From positions 8,793,455-8,857,454 of the forward strand of contig OX365948.1 in NCBI GenBank assembly GCA_947247005.1: DNA of 64,000 nt, read 5' to 3'. The notes under the pieces were generated by a model. It was not told the origin of the DNA. It saw nothing but the letters and a program-made list of their open reading frames with translations, and did no database searches. Every line of letters starts with the position of its first letter. Positions within the stretch are counted from its first letter, which is position 1. The position numbers were made by a program, and so were the translations under genes. Of the stretch, positions 13,783 to 24,453 are shown one piece after another. Source of the stretch: Spisula solida (lineage: Eukaryota > Mollusca > Bivalvia > Venerida > Mactridae).

Positions 13783-13890
13783 ACCAATGGGCGTCCATTC
13801 AATAATGATATGCATCATTGAAATGGTCAATGCTGGTGTTAAAATCGCCAACACCAAAGTGTGTTCATTTTTTGGTATTCCACACCAACG
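13783..13890 (+). repeat. Dispersed repeat, partner of 12587-12690
   Basis: This copy lies in opposite orientation about 1.1 kb from its partner. It runs from CAACACCAATGGGCGTCC through TCATTGAAATGGTCAATGC to CCAACACCAAAGTGTGTTCA and TTTTTTGGTATTCC. The copy is spanned by a 118-codon open frame (13613-13969) and by a reverse frame, but the repeat explains both and I do not treat them as genes. Confidence 0.65.
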
Positions 13891-16800
13891 TACTTTGCCC
13901 ATTGGCAATACTGTATTAATATTCACCCGTATAAAACAACTACCTAATCTAGCTCTTCCGATACTATAAAGTTTTAATAACTAAATTATATTAACTATAT
14001 CTGTAGTGACCAGTCACCTGTTTTAACAGCAGTATTTATTTGAATGCATCACTTGACCGATTGTTCAAGACGTTTTGTTTGTTGTTATTGTTGTTTATAT
14101 CCGTTACGCTTACAGTCTCTTATAAATATATGGTGTTCCTGGTCCGTGTGTTGTTGTTTCCCCCATCAATGTGTATGTCGCATAATTATCATTGTTTGGA
14201 GTCCTACTGTGTTTCTTAGTTTCACTTCCATCTGGGTCATATCCTTGGATAATGTGCCAGACTGAGACAATGGAGGAGGAGATATTGCAACCATGGAAAT
14301 ATTTAATCATGGTTTAAACAATTAGTACATTATGCATCGAATAACGCTATCATTGTATCACTAGTTTATTCGCACGAATATTACTATTATACAGAAATAA
14401 GGAAATTTGGAAAATATATATTAATTAGGTATCAACGCCTGTATCAGTTACTATAGTAATGGATTATCAACAAACCGCAAACTAGATTCGAACACGCAAG
14501 TCGTTCGTGACAGTTCAAAGTGAAACTATATGTGACCAGATCAGGTTCCTTATTTACTGTTTGTTCGCAATAATCAAGCCGGGAGAGCCAAGAAGAAATG
14601 TTAATACAATATTCTCTAGCTACATTCTTCGTTTGAAACCTAAGTAGAATCCTTATTGTTCTGATTTGTTCCTCAAGTGTACGACATTTCTATCAAATTA
14701 AAATCTAGACGTAAAAGCTTTCTCACTTTTCCTTGCTGAACAACGACAAAAATAATTGCGTGATGAAAACGACATTCCATGTTGCTGTAAACACGCTCTC
14801 CGTCTCGTCTAGGGCAGTACAACCTAAATACGGTTATGCAATACAAGTACTCAGTAACTTAAACCACAGAAAATACAAAACATAACTACTAGTATTGTTA
14901 AAGTATAATTTCCATGTCTGACTTTTTGTTTCGAGTCACGCAGACAGACATACAGTTACCGGGTATTATAGTATTGCTTCAGACAAAACTCACACAAGTA
15001 GCTGCATGAGCTGTAATGTTGCATAATGTCTTGTCTGTTATTATGTTTGTCCACGTGTCCTCGTGTTTTATTTTGTTACTTTCATGCTCGACTATACCTG
15101 TTGAATGCTGTCTTCTTTCTTCTCCAGTACGTTATTATCGTGTTTGTTGTCTGTCCAACTCTCAGTTAGTGTATGCGCACATTCAACCCGTTGTGACCAG
15201 TTTTAAGCTGGATTGGATCAGCAGTAGCAAACTGGTATGTTATATCACCGTCTGAACAAAAACATGTACGCACCATTGTCACGTGCTAACATAACTGTTT
15301 GTGTTTATTACATTTATGTTGCAAAATACGTAAGTATATTACCTTGGAGAACGTTTAACTACTAATATCTCAGCGTGGCTATGTCCTAAATTAAACTACA
15401 TTTATATTTTTCGGATAAAGTTCTCAGAAAGGCTTATACCTACTGAGTACGTAGTAACTGTTATTTAAAACCTATAACATTTTGTTTAAATTACCAATAT
15501 GGTACATGTAGTTTTTATACCAAATATGGAAGTTCACAAATGTAATGTACAGGGGGAATTACGAGTTGGTAATGTTCGCTATATAGCGTCCTGCTGATAT
15601 AGCCAGTAAAATATTATTATTCTGCAAGCAAATGGGCAACTTTCCACATATGAAGGATATGGCCGCTGACAAAGGCACGGTAAAACAAATACCGAATATG
15701 CCGTTTCGAAAGCAATATGCGAACTGGGATAACCGACCGGTCTATGTTGACGGTTCACAGCTCTAAGAATTGTGCAAGCCAATTAAACTGTGTTTTACAA
15801 ACTACGACAGACAAGATAAATAAGTAAGTAAATAGATAGAAAAGACAGTGAGATTTCAAATAGAACGAAACCTTACACGACGTCAATACAATGCGTACGC
15901 TTTTAAAACACAAACAAATTCCAGACTATAGACACGACTAGCCCGGCTATTGTAACAAATAGTGTACGTAACTCCATCCACAAAAATATGTAATTATTTT
16001 CGTAAAGTAGAGCAAATAGAGTTGTCAGAATTAGTACACGAGTATGTTGCCACTTAATAGCACTAAATTGCGTCCAACGAATTACTCGAAAGAACCGAGA
16101 CGTGCGTTCTCAAAGACAAATTGTCCCAGTCGCTATAAATTTTCAAAAACGATGTTGCGTGATGATCGCGAGATGCTTATCCTAACATTAAGTGGATATC
16201 TGTGAATATATAGTTTATAATTACACGCTTCAATTGGGAAACACTATTTAAACAATTTATAAAACGAATTGTTTTTATACTGTTTTACATAGCACAGGGC
16301 GCCAGAAACATCACATAACGCAGGTGATTGTTTTTTACAGAGTTTTACAAATGTAACCGCAAACATACAAAACATAAGGTATGTTGCTAAAATGTTTGAT
16401 TTACAATAAAACCATCTGCTTTATTCAGCAATAGGATGGTCTGGGTGTGTGCACAGTCAGGACTACTTCTTGTATTGACGCTATGTTTATTAACTATTGG
16501 ACTTTAACACCACCATTATAAGTAACGAAAGATCACAGATTTCAACTCGGTGAAAGACTATATGCACGATGTTACTTACCACATTGAGTGCAATTTTGAC
16601 ATCCAGCACTGGACTTTCTTTCCATTGTTCAAGTATCGGTTAAATGTATCAACATATATATATCTCTACATACGCAATAAGACTTCATGCAAGGCTATTT
16701 GTGTCATCCCCCTTCCTTGCGCACACGATGGCAAGTTCTTCTTTTGGTATCAAAAACCATTCGTCGCTAGGGAAACAAGTATTTGTGCTAAGTGAACATA

Positions 16801-17141
16801 CGTGCATCTCCAAACGGTCATTGCTTTGTATGAAACCAAACATGTCGGTGGTAATTTATTTAGACGTCATGAAGCCAAAACAGTTAAATATGAAATAGAT
16901 AAACCAGTAGATGACGCAGAAAGATTATGTAACCATTGCAATAGAGCATCTAAGGGGCTTCCGAGAAATGTACATCAAATGTGGGGAACTTCAGGGACTC
17001 AGAGAGAGAAACGACCTCACAAGTTAGTTTCCCGATTGAGCTGGATGGATAACATGGGACGAATTCATGATTCTAGCAAAATACTAGTAATATAAATGTC
17101 ACTGCGGTATGCCGGTACTCCGGATATTGCGAGTAAATGAG
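13891..17141. other. Unique A+T-rich DNA, no gene recognised
   Basis: There are several open frames of 66-97 codons; the longest is 16802-17095 plus, which contains a CNHC motif but no wider zinc-finger spacing. ATTCGAACACGC near 14490 looks like an isolated reversed B box. No symmetrical termini or arrays were seen. Confidence 0.5.
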
Positions 17142-17235
17142 TAATAATAATAATAATAATAAAGACTTTATTTTACCAGGAAACTCATTTGACAATTATA
17201 ATAAATGGCAATCTTCCATGAGATCCTCAATGTAG
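17142..17235 (-). repeat. Retroposon 3'-tail family copy, best (TAA)n tract
   Basis: A run of about seven TAA units is followed by AGACTTTATTTTACCAGGAA, ACTCATTTGACA and CAATCTTCCATGAGATCCTC. It aligns with 328-425 and 19889-19970. Orientation is again reversed relative to the inferred element. The length variation of the TAA run among copies is typical of retroposon tails. Confidence 0.65.
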
Positions 17236-19319
17236 TCATAATGTTGTTCAGTACTCCGTACACAAACGAGATACTCGACAATACTCGGTACAGTAAAAAT
17301 CAATACTCTGTACAGTTACATGTATCTGTTTAGTAAGTATCTTTCTGTACTTTCGTCATTTTACTGAAATTTGAACTAAACATAGTTTGCATCATCACGA
17401 AAAGAATGCTCAATTCAAAAACAATTATACCTCGGTAATATAATCATTCAAAACACATTTGAAGCATCACTATCAATATTTGGGAGTGAGCAGTCGCCCA
17501 TTTCAAGGAAATTCACGATGTCTTCTATGGCTATTTAAATATCTGAAGATGCTTAAAACCATTTGGAATGTGTGAAGGAATCGGTTGTTTGGATAATATC
17601 GTGGCTGAACTTACACTCGTTTCAAGTTCAATGCTGCAAAAAGTAATGATATTACTCAAATCGACATGATATATCCGGGGGACAGTATACCGCAGTGAAT
17701 GTACATAAATTATGTATAGAACTGAGACAGAATCATTTTGATTTTATCAACTTAAACCAGACGCTCTGTGGGGCCGTATATGGCTTACCATATACGTAAG
17801 CCATATTCGGCAATGAGACATACTCTCGATGAATATGGCTTATGGTATTTGGACGACTCTGGTTCAGTCAAATAGTTGTGTTAATGTTTTTGACAGCTTA
17901 GGTTCAGTCATAGAACTATTATTAACGGCTCTGAATGTTGCATGTGCGATTTCGCCAAATTATAATTTAACAGTAATAAATCATTCATTAAATGTTTGAG
18001 CATCGCATTGTTCGGTAAGTCCATATTTTGTGGCGGTAGCCTAGCTGTTGCTCGCCGTACAATGGTGTCAACTGCCATTGTGCGACTCAATATTATGTTT
18101 GGTGTACATCGTTCCGACAAAGTCACGGTATCTATCTATGTATATTATGAAGGGTTCGCTCTGTTGGTCTGTGTTATGACCCGGTGTTCCCGACAGTCTT
18201 TTCGGTGAGACTGTCAGAGCCACGCCCTTATTTGCCAAAACAATGAATAATTTTAAACGAAATTCAATCATAGTTGTCATATAACCTTGAAAATAAATAC
18301 TGTACATGTATAGTTGGGTGAAAAAACAAGTGCTGCAAAATTGTATCATATAGTGGTGTTTTTAAGCTTGCCTCAATAAAATGTAATATCATCACGTAAA
18401 ATCTCAGCGTGCAATTTTGAATCCAATCTTCTGAAACCTGTATTTATATACTCAGTGAATTTAAAAACGTACACCCTTCTCAAAACAATTAAAACAACAG
18501 TTGTTTATCATGGTATGTATAGTGTCTGCTGACTCGTGCCACACGGTGAGCATTGGAATTGTTGTACCTATATATGTAATACTTTCAGCTCATAGTACAT
18601 GCGATTGGAGGTACAAAATAATTACAAAATACATGTAAACATATGACAAGGCTAGACACTTTGAGCAACAAAACATTTTGTATTGCGTCAAATAATTGCA
18701 TTCTTTCATAAAAGATGGTCTCGTGAAAATTCAGAAAAGGCCGACATTGTACGTGCGTTTTGTAATATACGGAGTATAGATTCTGTCTCTTCGTAACTTT
18801 GGCTTCAGACGGAAGAAGTTTTCTATTAATCGCCTTTAACAATGTTTATGATATGAGTTCAATGATCTATCGTTTTGAAATGTTAGTGACATTTAATACA
18901 ATTCTGATGATTCAAACTAGTATTACTCATTTCCAAGAACATGTCCGGTATAGTTTGATTGATTCTGTTAATCCAATGAAAGTAGGACAATGTCAGGAAA
19001 CAGGAGCATTGAAACCTATATTTATTTCACATGAGACAATAGCATACTTCCACTATAATGTCAACATCCTATTTAAGTATTCCCAAACGAACGTCAACTT
19101 TTCAGAATGAATTACACCCAAGCGAGTCGTAGTTTATTCCGTTTTCAGTAAGCAGGCCAAGATTGCAGATGTACAGAAAAATAATATTTCTGATCCAGAG
19201 TGCGGAATATGATTCATGACGAAGAAGAAACAGAATGCTATATATAAAACTACAGAAACGTGGTTTGTACTTACAGACTCTGTATCGGTATTCTTATTTC
19301 CTTGTACTGTTGTAAAGTA
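17236..19319. other. Unique DNA with a short palindrome, no gene recognised
   Basis: Near 17779 TATGGCTTAC and GTAAGCCATA flank a 7-base loop, and a further ATATGGCTTATGGTA lies about 50 bases on. Open frames of 70-103 codons (for example 18799-19110 plus) have no recognised motif. A stretch near 18450 (CTCAGTGAATTTAAAAACG) resembles the terminus of the element at 39949-40185. Confidence 0.5.
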
Positions 19320-19631
19320 CACACTGTATCGGCAAAACGCAATGAGTCCGGTTTAACTACGCGGGTTCGGCTAACGTAACGAAAATGGTCCGGCTAAAAC
19401 ATTTTGAAAGACAAAACCAAGTAGCTACGAGCATGCAGGACAAACGTGGGCATTCCGTAAGAGTATTCCTGTCTTCAGAATTCAAGAATAACCATACAAA
19501 ATACGTAAAGATGTTACACTCACCTGCTGATTATTGTTGATATCGACCATTTTTTAGACGGATCATTTTCGTTACGTTAGCCGAACCCGCGTCGTTAAAC
19601 CGGACCCATTGCGTTTTGCCGATACAGTGTG
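19320..19631. mobile_element. MITE with about 74-bp inverted termini and AAGTA duplication
   Basis: The left arm (19320-19393) starts CACACTGTATCGGCAAAACG and the right arm (19558-19631) is its reverse complement with only about three mismatches across 74 bases. Both flanks read AAGTA (19315-19319 and 19632-19636), a 5-bp target duplication. The centre of about 160 bp contains no open frame of note. The arms also contain GGGTTCGGCTAACGTAACGA. Structure and duplication are seen directly. The superfamily is not clear: a 5-bp duplication would fit few common DNA transposon groups, and a chance extension of a shorter duplication is possible. Confidence 0.8.
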
Positions 19632-22362
19632 AAGTATGCCATGCAAGTAGTTCAATATGTCTCGTTATTAAATAAAGAATGTTCGGATTGTAATACCGGT
19701 AGATTATATAAATGTTTATATCAACATTAAATAACCTTGGTTTTTTATTAGAAAGAAACATTTAAATTGTAACCTAATTGAAATTACCAATCTACAAAAC
19801 GATTTCCCTCAAACCACCGATGATGTTAAATCCTAGTAACCGGCGAACGTGTGTGTAGGCGGCAAACACACCAAAGAAAGTTATATACGAAATAATTATT
19901 TTATTTTACGAGGAAACTCATTTGATAGTATCTATATCAATCTTCCATAAGATCATCAACAATAAACAATGAACTTAAAAAATAACTATGCGTAAAAATA
20001 TTATAATATTTGATATTTTGGCACAAATGATGTGTTACAATATAATTTGAAAATAAGCGCTGCGCCGAGACATTGTGTAGCAAGTATCCAACCTTTTCTG
20101 CATAATTTGAAAATACTTATAAAAGAATTTCAGTGAAAGAATATGAAAAAAACACAGGTGAATATACCGTTATCTACAAAAAACATACTATGAACATAGA
20201 ACCTTTATCAAGACATTGTAATTATCTACAAATGTAATTAATCGAAATAATGTTTCCATTGTAGACACACCATAAGAGCCTTAAGCTTGGTTTACACAGC
20301 GGCGTTTGGACAGACGTTAGGACAAACGTTCAACTCCGCTAGCCAGAGTTACTAAAAGATAATGTTCGCTGAGGAACGTGAAGAACGCTATGTGTTCCTT
20401 AAAAACTTTTAAAATGCAAAACTTTGTTGACGTCTGGAAATAAAGATTGGTGAGTTGTGCAGCGTCTGTAAACGTTCCTGAACGCTGAATTCAGTTGTAC
20501 TAAGTTTGCTTAAGTCAAACTCAGTTGTTAAAGCAAAACGTTTATCTAACGAAGGCCAACGGGTATCTATCCGACACAATAAACGAGATGGGAACGCAAT
20601 GGCTAGCATAGCCAACTTTAACCAAGCATAACTGAACGCGTTACTAACGAAGGCCAACGGATGTCAGATGCAATGAACGCAATAGCAACGCAAACGATTC
20701 ACGCAGGTTGGACTGTTCACTATTATAGTGTCGGCATGTTCAGAGTATATAACGTAATAAACATCGACTATAGGGCATTGCCCCTAACATCGTATATAAG
20801 CTTAGTGGCTTACAGGAAGTTTCACGATAACACGACTTACCATTTAAACGTCTTACATCAAATCAGCGGGTTGTTATTGTTGGCTGTTGAACAGATGAGA
20901 CCACATATCTCTTCCTTCATCAAATACTACAATCCCACCACCACGGACCACGTACAATTATTTGGTAACACTAATAAATTGTTTAAAACACCTCGGCAAG
21001 AGCAATGACCTAATATTTGAAAGTTGTACGTAGAGATAGGGTAGCGTGCTCTAGGCATTGATAATTGTAGTATTGCTGAATAAATAAGCCTAGTGCCAAA
21101 CGTCAATGTCTTGTTTATTTAAGCATTAACAACTTTTTGTGACAACAAGCGTCAAATACGTCGACCCAGAAGGTAATCAGTTCTAACTTTATGTAAGAAT
21201 GTACTTAGATTTCACACCAGTCCTACAAATTAGTCTTGTTACGCAGTTGGAGAAATGCTTGCGAATTTTGGAGTGTCCTAAATAAGATGTCGGCGTGTCT
21301 GTCAACAATTCAAGACGAGTCTAGAAAAGTCAATTCAGAACACATCCATGGACTTTTATTTAAAAACCGTCGTAAACATCGCAAGTAATAAAGTGAACCC
21401 GCAACGATTATCTCAACTCTTACCATTGATGTCTACCCCACGAACATGTACGGAAAATACCGATATGTGGCGGTATATAAAAACGTCAGGGCCCTTCAAC
21501 GATTTAATGGATCATGTCGGTCTTTACCTTTCAAGTTGAAAAACGACATCTAAAGTGATACAGTAAACCCATAACATGTATCATAATCATACCAAGGAGG
21601 TCATCCCCATCCCTGTATTCAAGATTGACGGAAAATACCACGAATGTATAACATGTTCATGAGAAAATCCGTTCATGAATTGTCTCGAGAATTATATTTC
21701 TGTTTTCAGCAGACAGACTGTCGGTAACAACACGTATGTCCTTATCACAGCTTTTAGAGTCGTGCATTTTACATAATTATACGCTAAATATTTACTGTTT
21801 TAATATCATATATTCGTCATGATGCATATTTTAACCTTGGGGATAATGTCACCCACGCCAAAACATTTTATAACTAGGACATATCCTACTTCATTACAGC
21901 TAATTGGAAAAAATGTCACTTAGTTTTTAAATTAGGGAGTATTTATATAAAGTTCGTCGTTCAAAACATGTTTTATTTAATTTCCGTACTTTCAGCGCGA
22001 ACACGTGAATCTCGAGATCACGTGCTAAGCGCATTACATGTAATAGACGATGTTATAGAGTAATTATGTAGATTCAAATTTCATCTAATAAACCAATATT
22101 TAACAAAACCACTTAGATTATTTCACTGTAAATATTATCAAAACGATACTTTTATCCTAGGAAATGTCAATGTCACAGCTTATAATTAGAGTCATAGTTC
22201 TAGTAATAATTATGGTGCAGAGTAACGTGCGAGATATTCACGGGGCCCAATCTTTGTCACGTATTAAATAGATTCCTGACGAGTCTCTATGAGGTCACAC
22301 AAATGATCGGATGCTTTTCGAGTCTAATGCTCAGCTGAACAGTCATCCGATTTCCCTGTCGT
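19632..22362. other. A+T-rich DNA with one retroposon tail and a short direct repeat
   Basis: Apart from the tail copy at 19889, CTAACGAAGGCCAACGG occurs twice, near 20547 and 20644, within a region rich in AACGC and AACGTT words (about 20290-20700). Open frames of 82 and 115 codons cover this region on opposite strands without recognised motifs. The rest is unremarkable. Confidence 0.5.
19889..19970 (-). repeat. Retroposon 3'-tail family copy without the (TAA)n tract
   Basis: TTTTATTTTACGAGGAAACT, CATTTGATAG and CAATCTTCCATAAGATCATC match the body of the tail family at 328 and 17142. The TAA run is reduced to AATAATTATT, so this copy has lost or mutated the tract. Orientation is the same as for the other copies. 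Confidence 0.6.
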
Positions 22363-22950
22363 GTGACTCCCATAGTGGATCGCCAGGGATCCATTTCACG
22401 TGTGACTCCCATAGAGGATCGCCAGGGATCCATTTCTCGTGTGACTCCCATAGAGGATCGCCAGGGATCCATTTCCCGTGTGACTCCCATAGAGGATCGT
22501 CAGGAGTTCATTTCTCGTGTGACTCCCATAGAGGATCGTCAGGAGTTCATTTCCCGTGTGACTCCCATAGAGGATCGTCAGGAGTTCATTTCTCGTGTGA
22601 CTCCCATAGAGGATCGTCAGGAGTTCATTTCCCGTGTGACTCCCATAGAGGATCGTCAGGAGTTCATTTCCCGTGTGACTCCCATAGAGGATCGTCAGGA
22701 GTTCATTTCCCGTGTGACTCCCATAGAGGATCGTCAGGAGTTCATTTCTCGTGTGACTCCCATAGAGGATCGTCAGGAGTTCATTTTTCATGGGACTCCC
22801 ATAGAGGATCGTCAGGAGTTCATTTTTCATGGGACTCCCATAGTGGATCGTCAGGAGTTCATTTCCCATGTGACTCCCATAGAGGATCGTCAGGGAAACA
22901 TGTCTAGTGTGACTCCCATAGAGGATCGCCAGGGATCAAATACTCGTGTG
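22363..22950. repeat. 39-bp tandem array, 15 copies
   Basis: GACTCCCATAG recurs every 39 bases from 22365 to 22911. The unit is GTGACTCCCATAGAGGATCG, then TCAGGAGTTC and ATTTCCCGT. Copies at both ends carry CGCCAGGGATCC in place of CGTCAGGAGTTC, so the centre appears homogenised. Because 39 is divisible by three and no frame contains a stop, open frames of up to about 218 codons run through the array on both strands (13-residue repeats such as VTPIEDRQEFISR). In that frame the commonest changes (TCC/TCT, CGC/CGT) are silent, but this is weak evidence. There is no start context, splice pattern or flanking coding sequence, so I read it as a minisatellite. Confidence 0.95.
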
Positions 22951-24034
22951 ACAGAGATGAGACCTCATGAAATAGCGTTTGCTCAAAGCATTGGTAAAAT
23001 GTTACCAAAAACTATTTAAACAAACCGGCTCGGAATGAGCACCTTCGAACAACGACATAAACAAACGCACCAACCAGAACTGAAGAAGCATTTACACATA
23101 CTTTGGTACGTCGGGTCAAAGATCGAACCCGCAACTCGGCACTACATGGCGTACGTTCTAACCTCTAGATCACACAGACCGCCACAACACATGTGTAAAC
23201 AAGGCATAAGAGAACATTACAATCTCATTCTTCTCTAAGAGCTGGCCAAGAACAGTTCTAACATTTAAGTTCGAGGGCTGGGTCGAACGTAACAAGAGCA
23301 CAGGTGGTTTGGATTACCGAATATTATACACTATGGTTCAATAGTCGAAGTAAATAATATTATACCAACTCTTCAAAGCAAATACGAATTTCTACAAAAA
23401 TGATAAATAAACGCGAAGGCGGAAAGAAAACCTGGAGAAGGTCAATGAAACAAGGTCAATGCACTATTTAGTGACGACGAAGAAGTACAAGCTGGCAAAA
23501 GACCAATACGTCCGTCATGTATGTCAAATATACTGACAGATAGTCGCAATACGTCATGATTAGGTTTAGTAGACTATAGAAAATAATTACTACATATTGT
23601 GTGGACATAGATGGTGAATAATATAATGATATATACACAGAAATATATAGGACAATTGATGAAAAAGGCGTAACGAATTAAATGAAACGCGAGTTCGTTA
23701 TCATCGATTTCTTTCCTACGCATCGAGTTGAATGGCCGAGCGTTGATGAAATGTTTGATATGTTAAACTACGTGACGCCTGGAGGTGTTTTGGAGGAAAC
23801 CCATGTAAATGAAACCATTGTGAGTGAAGCCATATTGATAATACTGTCGACATCTTCAATAGACATATCAGTACGTTGTAGGAAAATGAGGAGCAATCTC
23901 CTTATTTTATAAGAAAACAACACCAACTGTGTTAATAACATACCGTATAACCTGTACATAGATACACCATTTTATCAAGACAAATATATTAGGTATTACT
24001 TCGTCCCTTTGAAGCAAGCTTGCACCGCTCTATA
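22951..24034. other. Unique DNA with one tRNA-like sequence
   Basis: Only the tRNA-like block at 23111-23183 stands out. Open frames such as 23682-23912 (76 codons) have no recognised motif. Confidence 0.5.
23111..23183 (-). repeat. tRNA-like sequence, probable SINE head
   Basis: On the minus strand GTGTGATCTAGAGGTTAGAA resembles a tRNA A box and GCGGGTTCGATC a B box, at the spacing expected for a tRNA (about 45 bases apart). The T-arm partner (TTTGA) does not pair with GCGGG and there is no acceptor stem, so a functional tRNA is unlikely. In mollusc genomes such sequences usually head tRNA-derived SINEs. I cannot define the 3' end of the element. Confidence 0.45.
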
Positions 24035-24036
24035 TA

Positions 24037-24451
24037 CAGTGCCCACCAAAAATAAGTATACAGTAAATGGTTGTTGCAAAATAAGATTTGGTTAAATTTT
24101 ACAATATCTATTTAGTATAATTGTGACGGTCTGATAGTTTCCAAAACTACAGCTATTATATAGGTCAAAAAGGGATAGAACTAATGATGAATGTGTTCTA
24201 AATTGAAATAACCATGTGATCTAAAAGGCTGAAATTTCCATCTTTTTGCGACAAAGTTACTATTCAAGTGGGACAAAGAAACTTAATGTTTCCACCTAGG
24301 GTGCCAATCAATGTATGGTCTTTACATTTAATAAACAAAAATATTCATTTTCTTCAAAAATAATGTTGTTCCACTGTTTTGCAAATAGTGTTATTACAGA
24401 CAAGTGAATGGGGGGAAATAACGCCTGTATACTTATTTTTGGTGGGCACTG
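24037..24451. mobile_element. Tc1/mariner-type MITE with TA duplications
   Basis: The element starts CAGTGCCCACCAAAAATAAG (24037) and its first 27 bases are repeated exactly in inverted orientation at 24425-24451. TA dinucleotides flank both ends (24035-24036 and 24452-24453). A CAGTG start with a TA target is characteristic of Tc1/mariner elements. At 415 bp with no transposase reading frame it is a non-autonomous derivative. Identical termini suggest recent movement or recent copying from an active parent. Confidence 0.9.
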
Positions 24452-24453
24452 TA

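Noticed and set aside
17755..17880. Element bounded by CCAGACG and GACTCTGG around the TATGGCTTAC palindrome
   Set aside because: The outer ends match too poorly; only the small inner palindrome is certain.
20290..20700. Harbinger-like MITE suggested by TTTACACAGCGGCGTTTGG
   Set aside because: No inverted partner of this start was found at the other side; only a short direct repeat (CTAACGAAGGCCAACGG) is clear.
22363..22950. CRISPR-like array
   Set aside because: Repeats are directly contiguous without unique spacers, and the sequence is eukaryotic. The same applies to the other arrays.
22311..23019. Open frames of 157-218 codons in the 39-bp array
   Set aside because: Several mutually exclusive frames are equally open; no coding context. 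Kept only as a low-interest finding.
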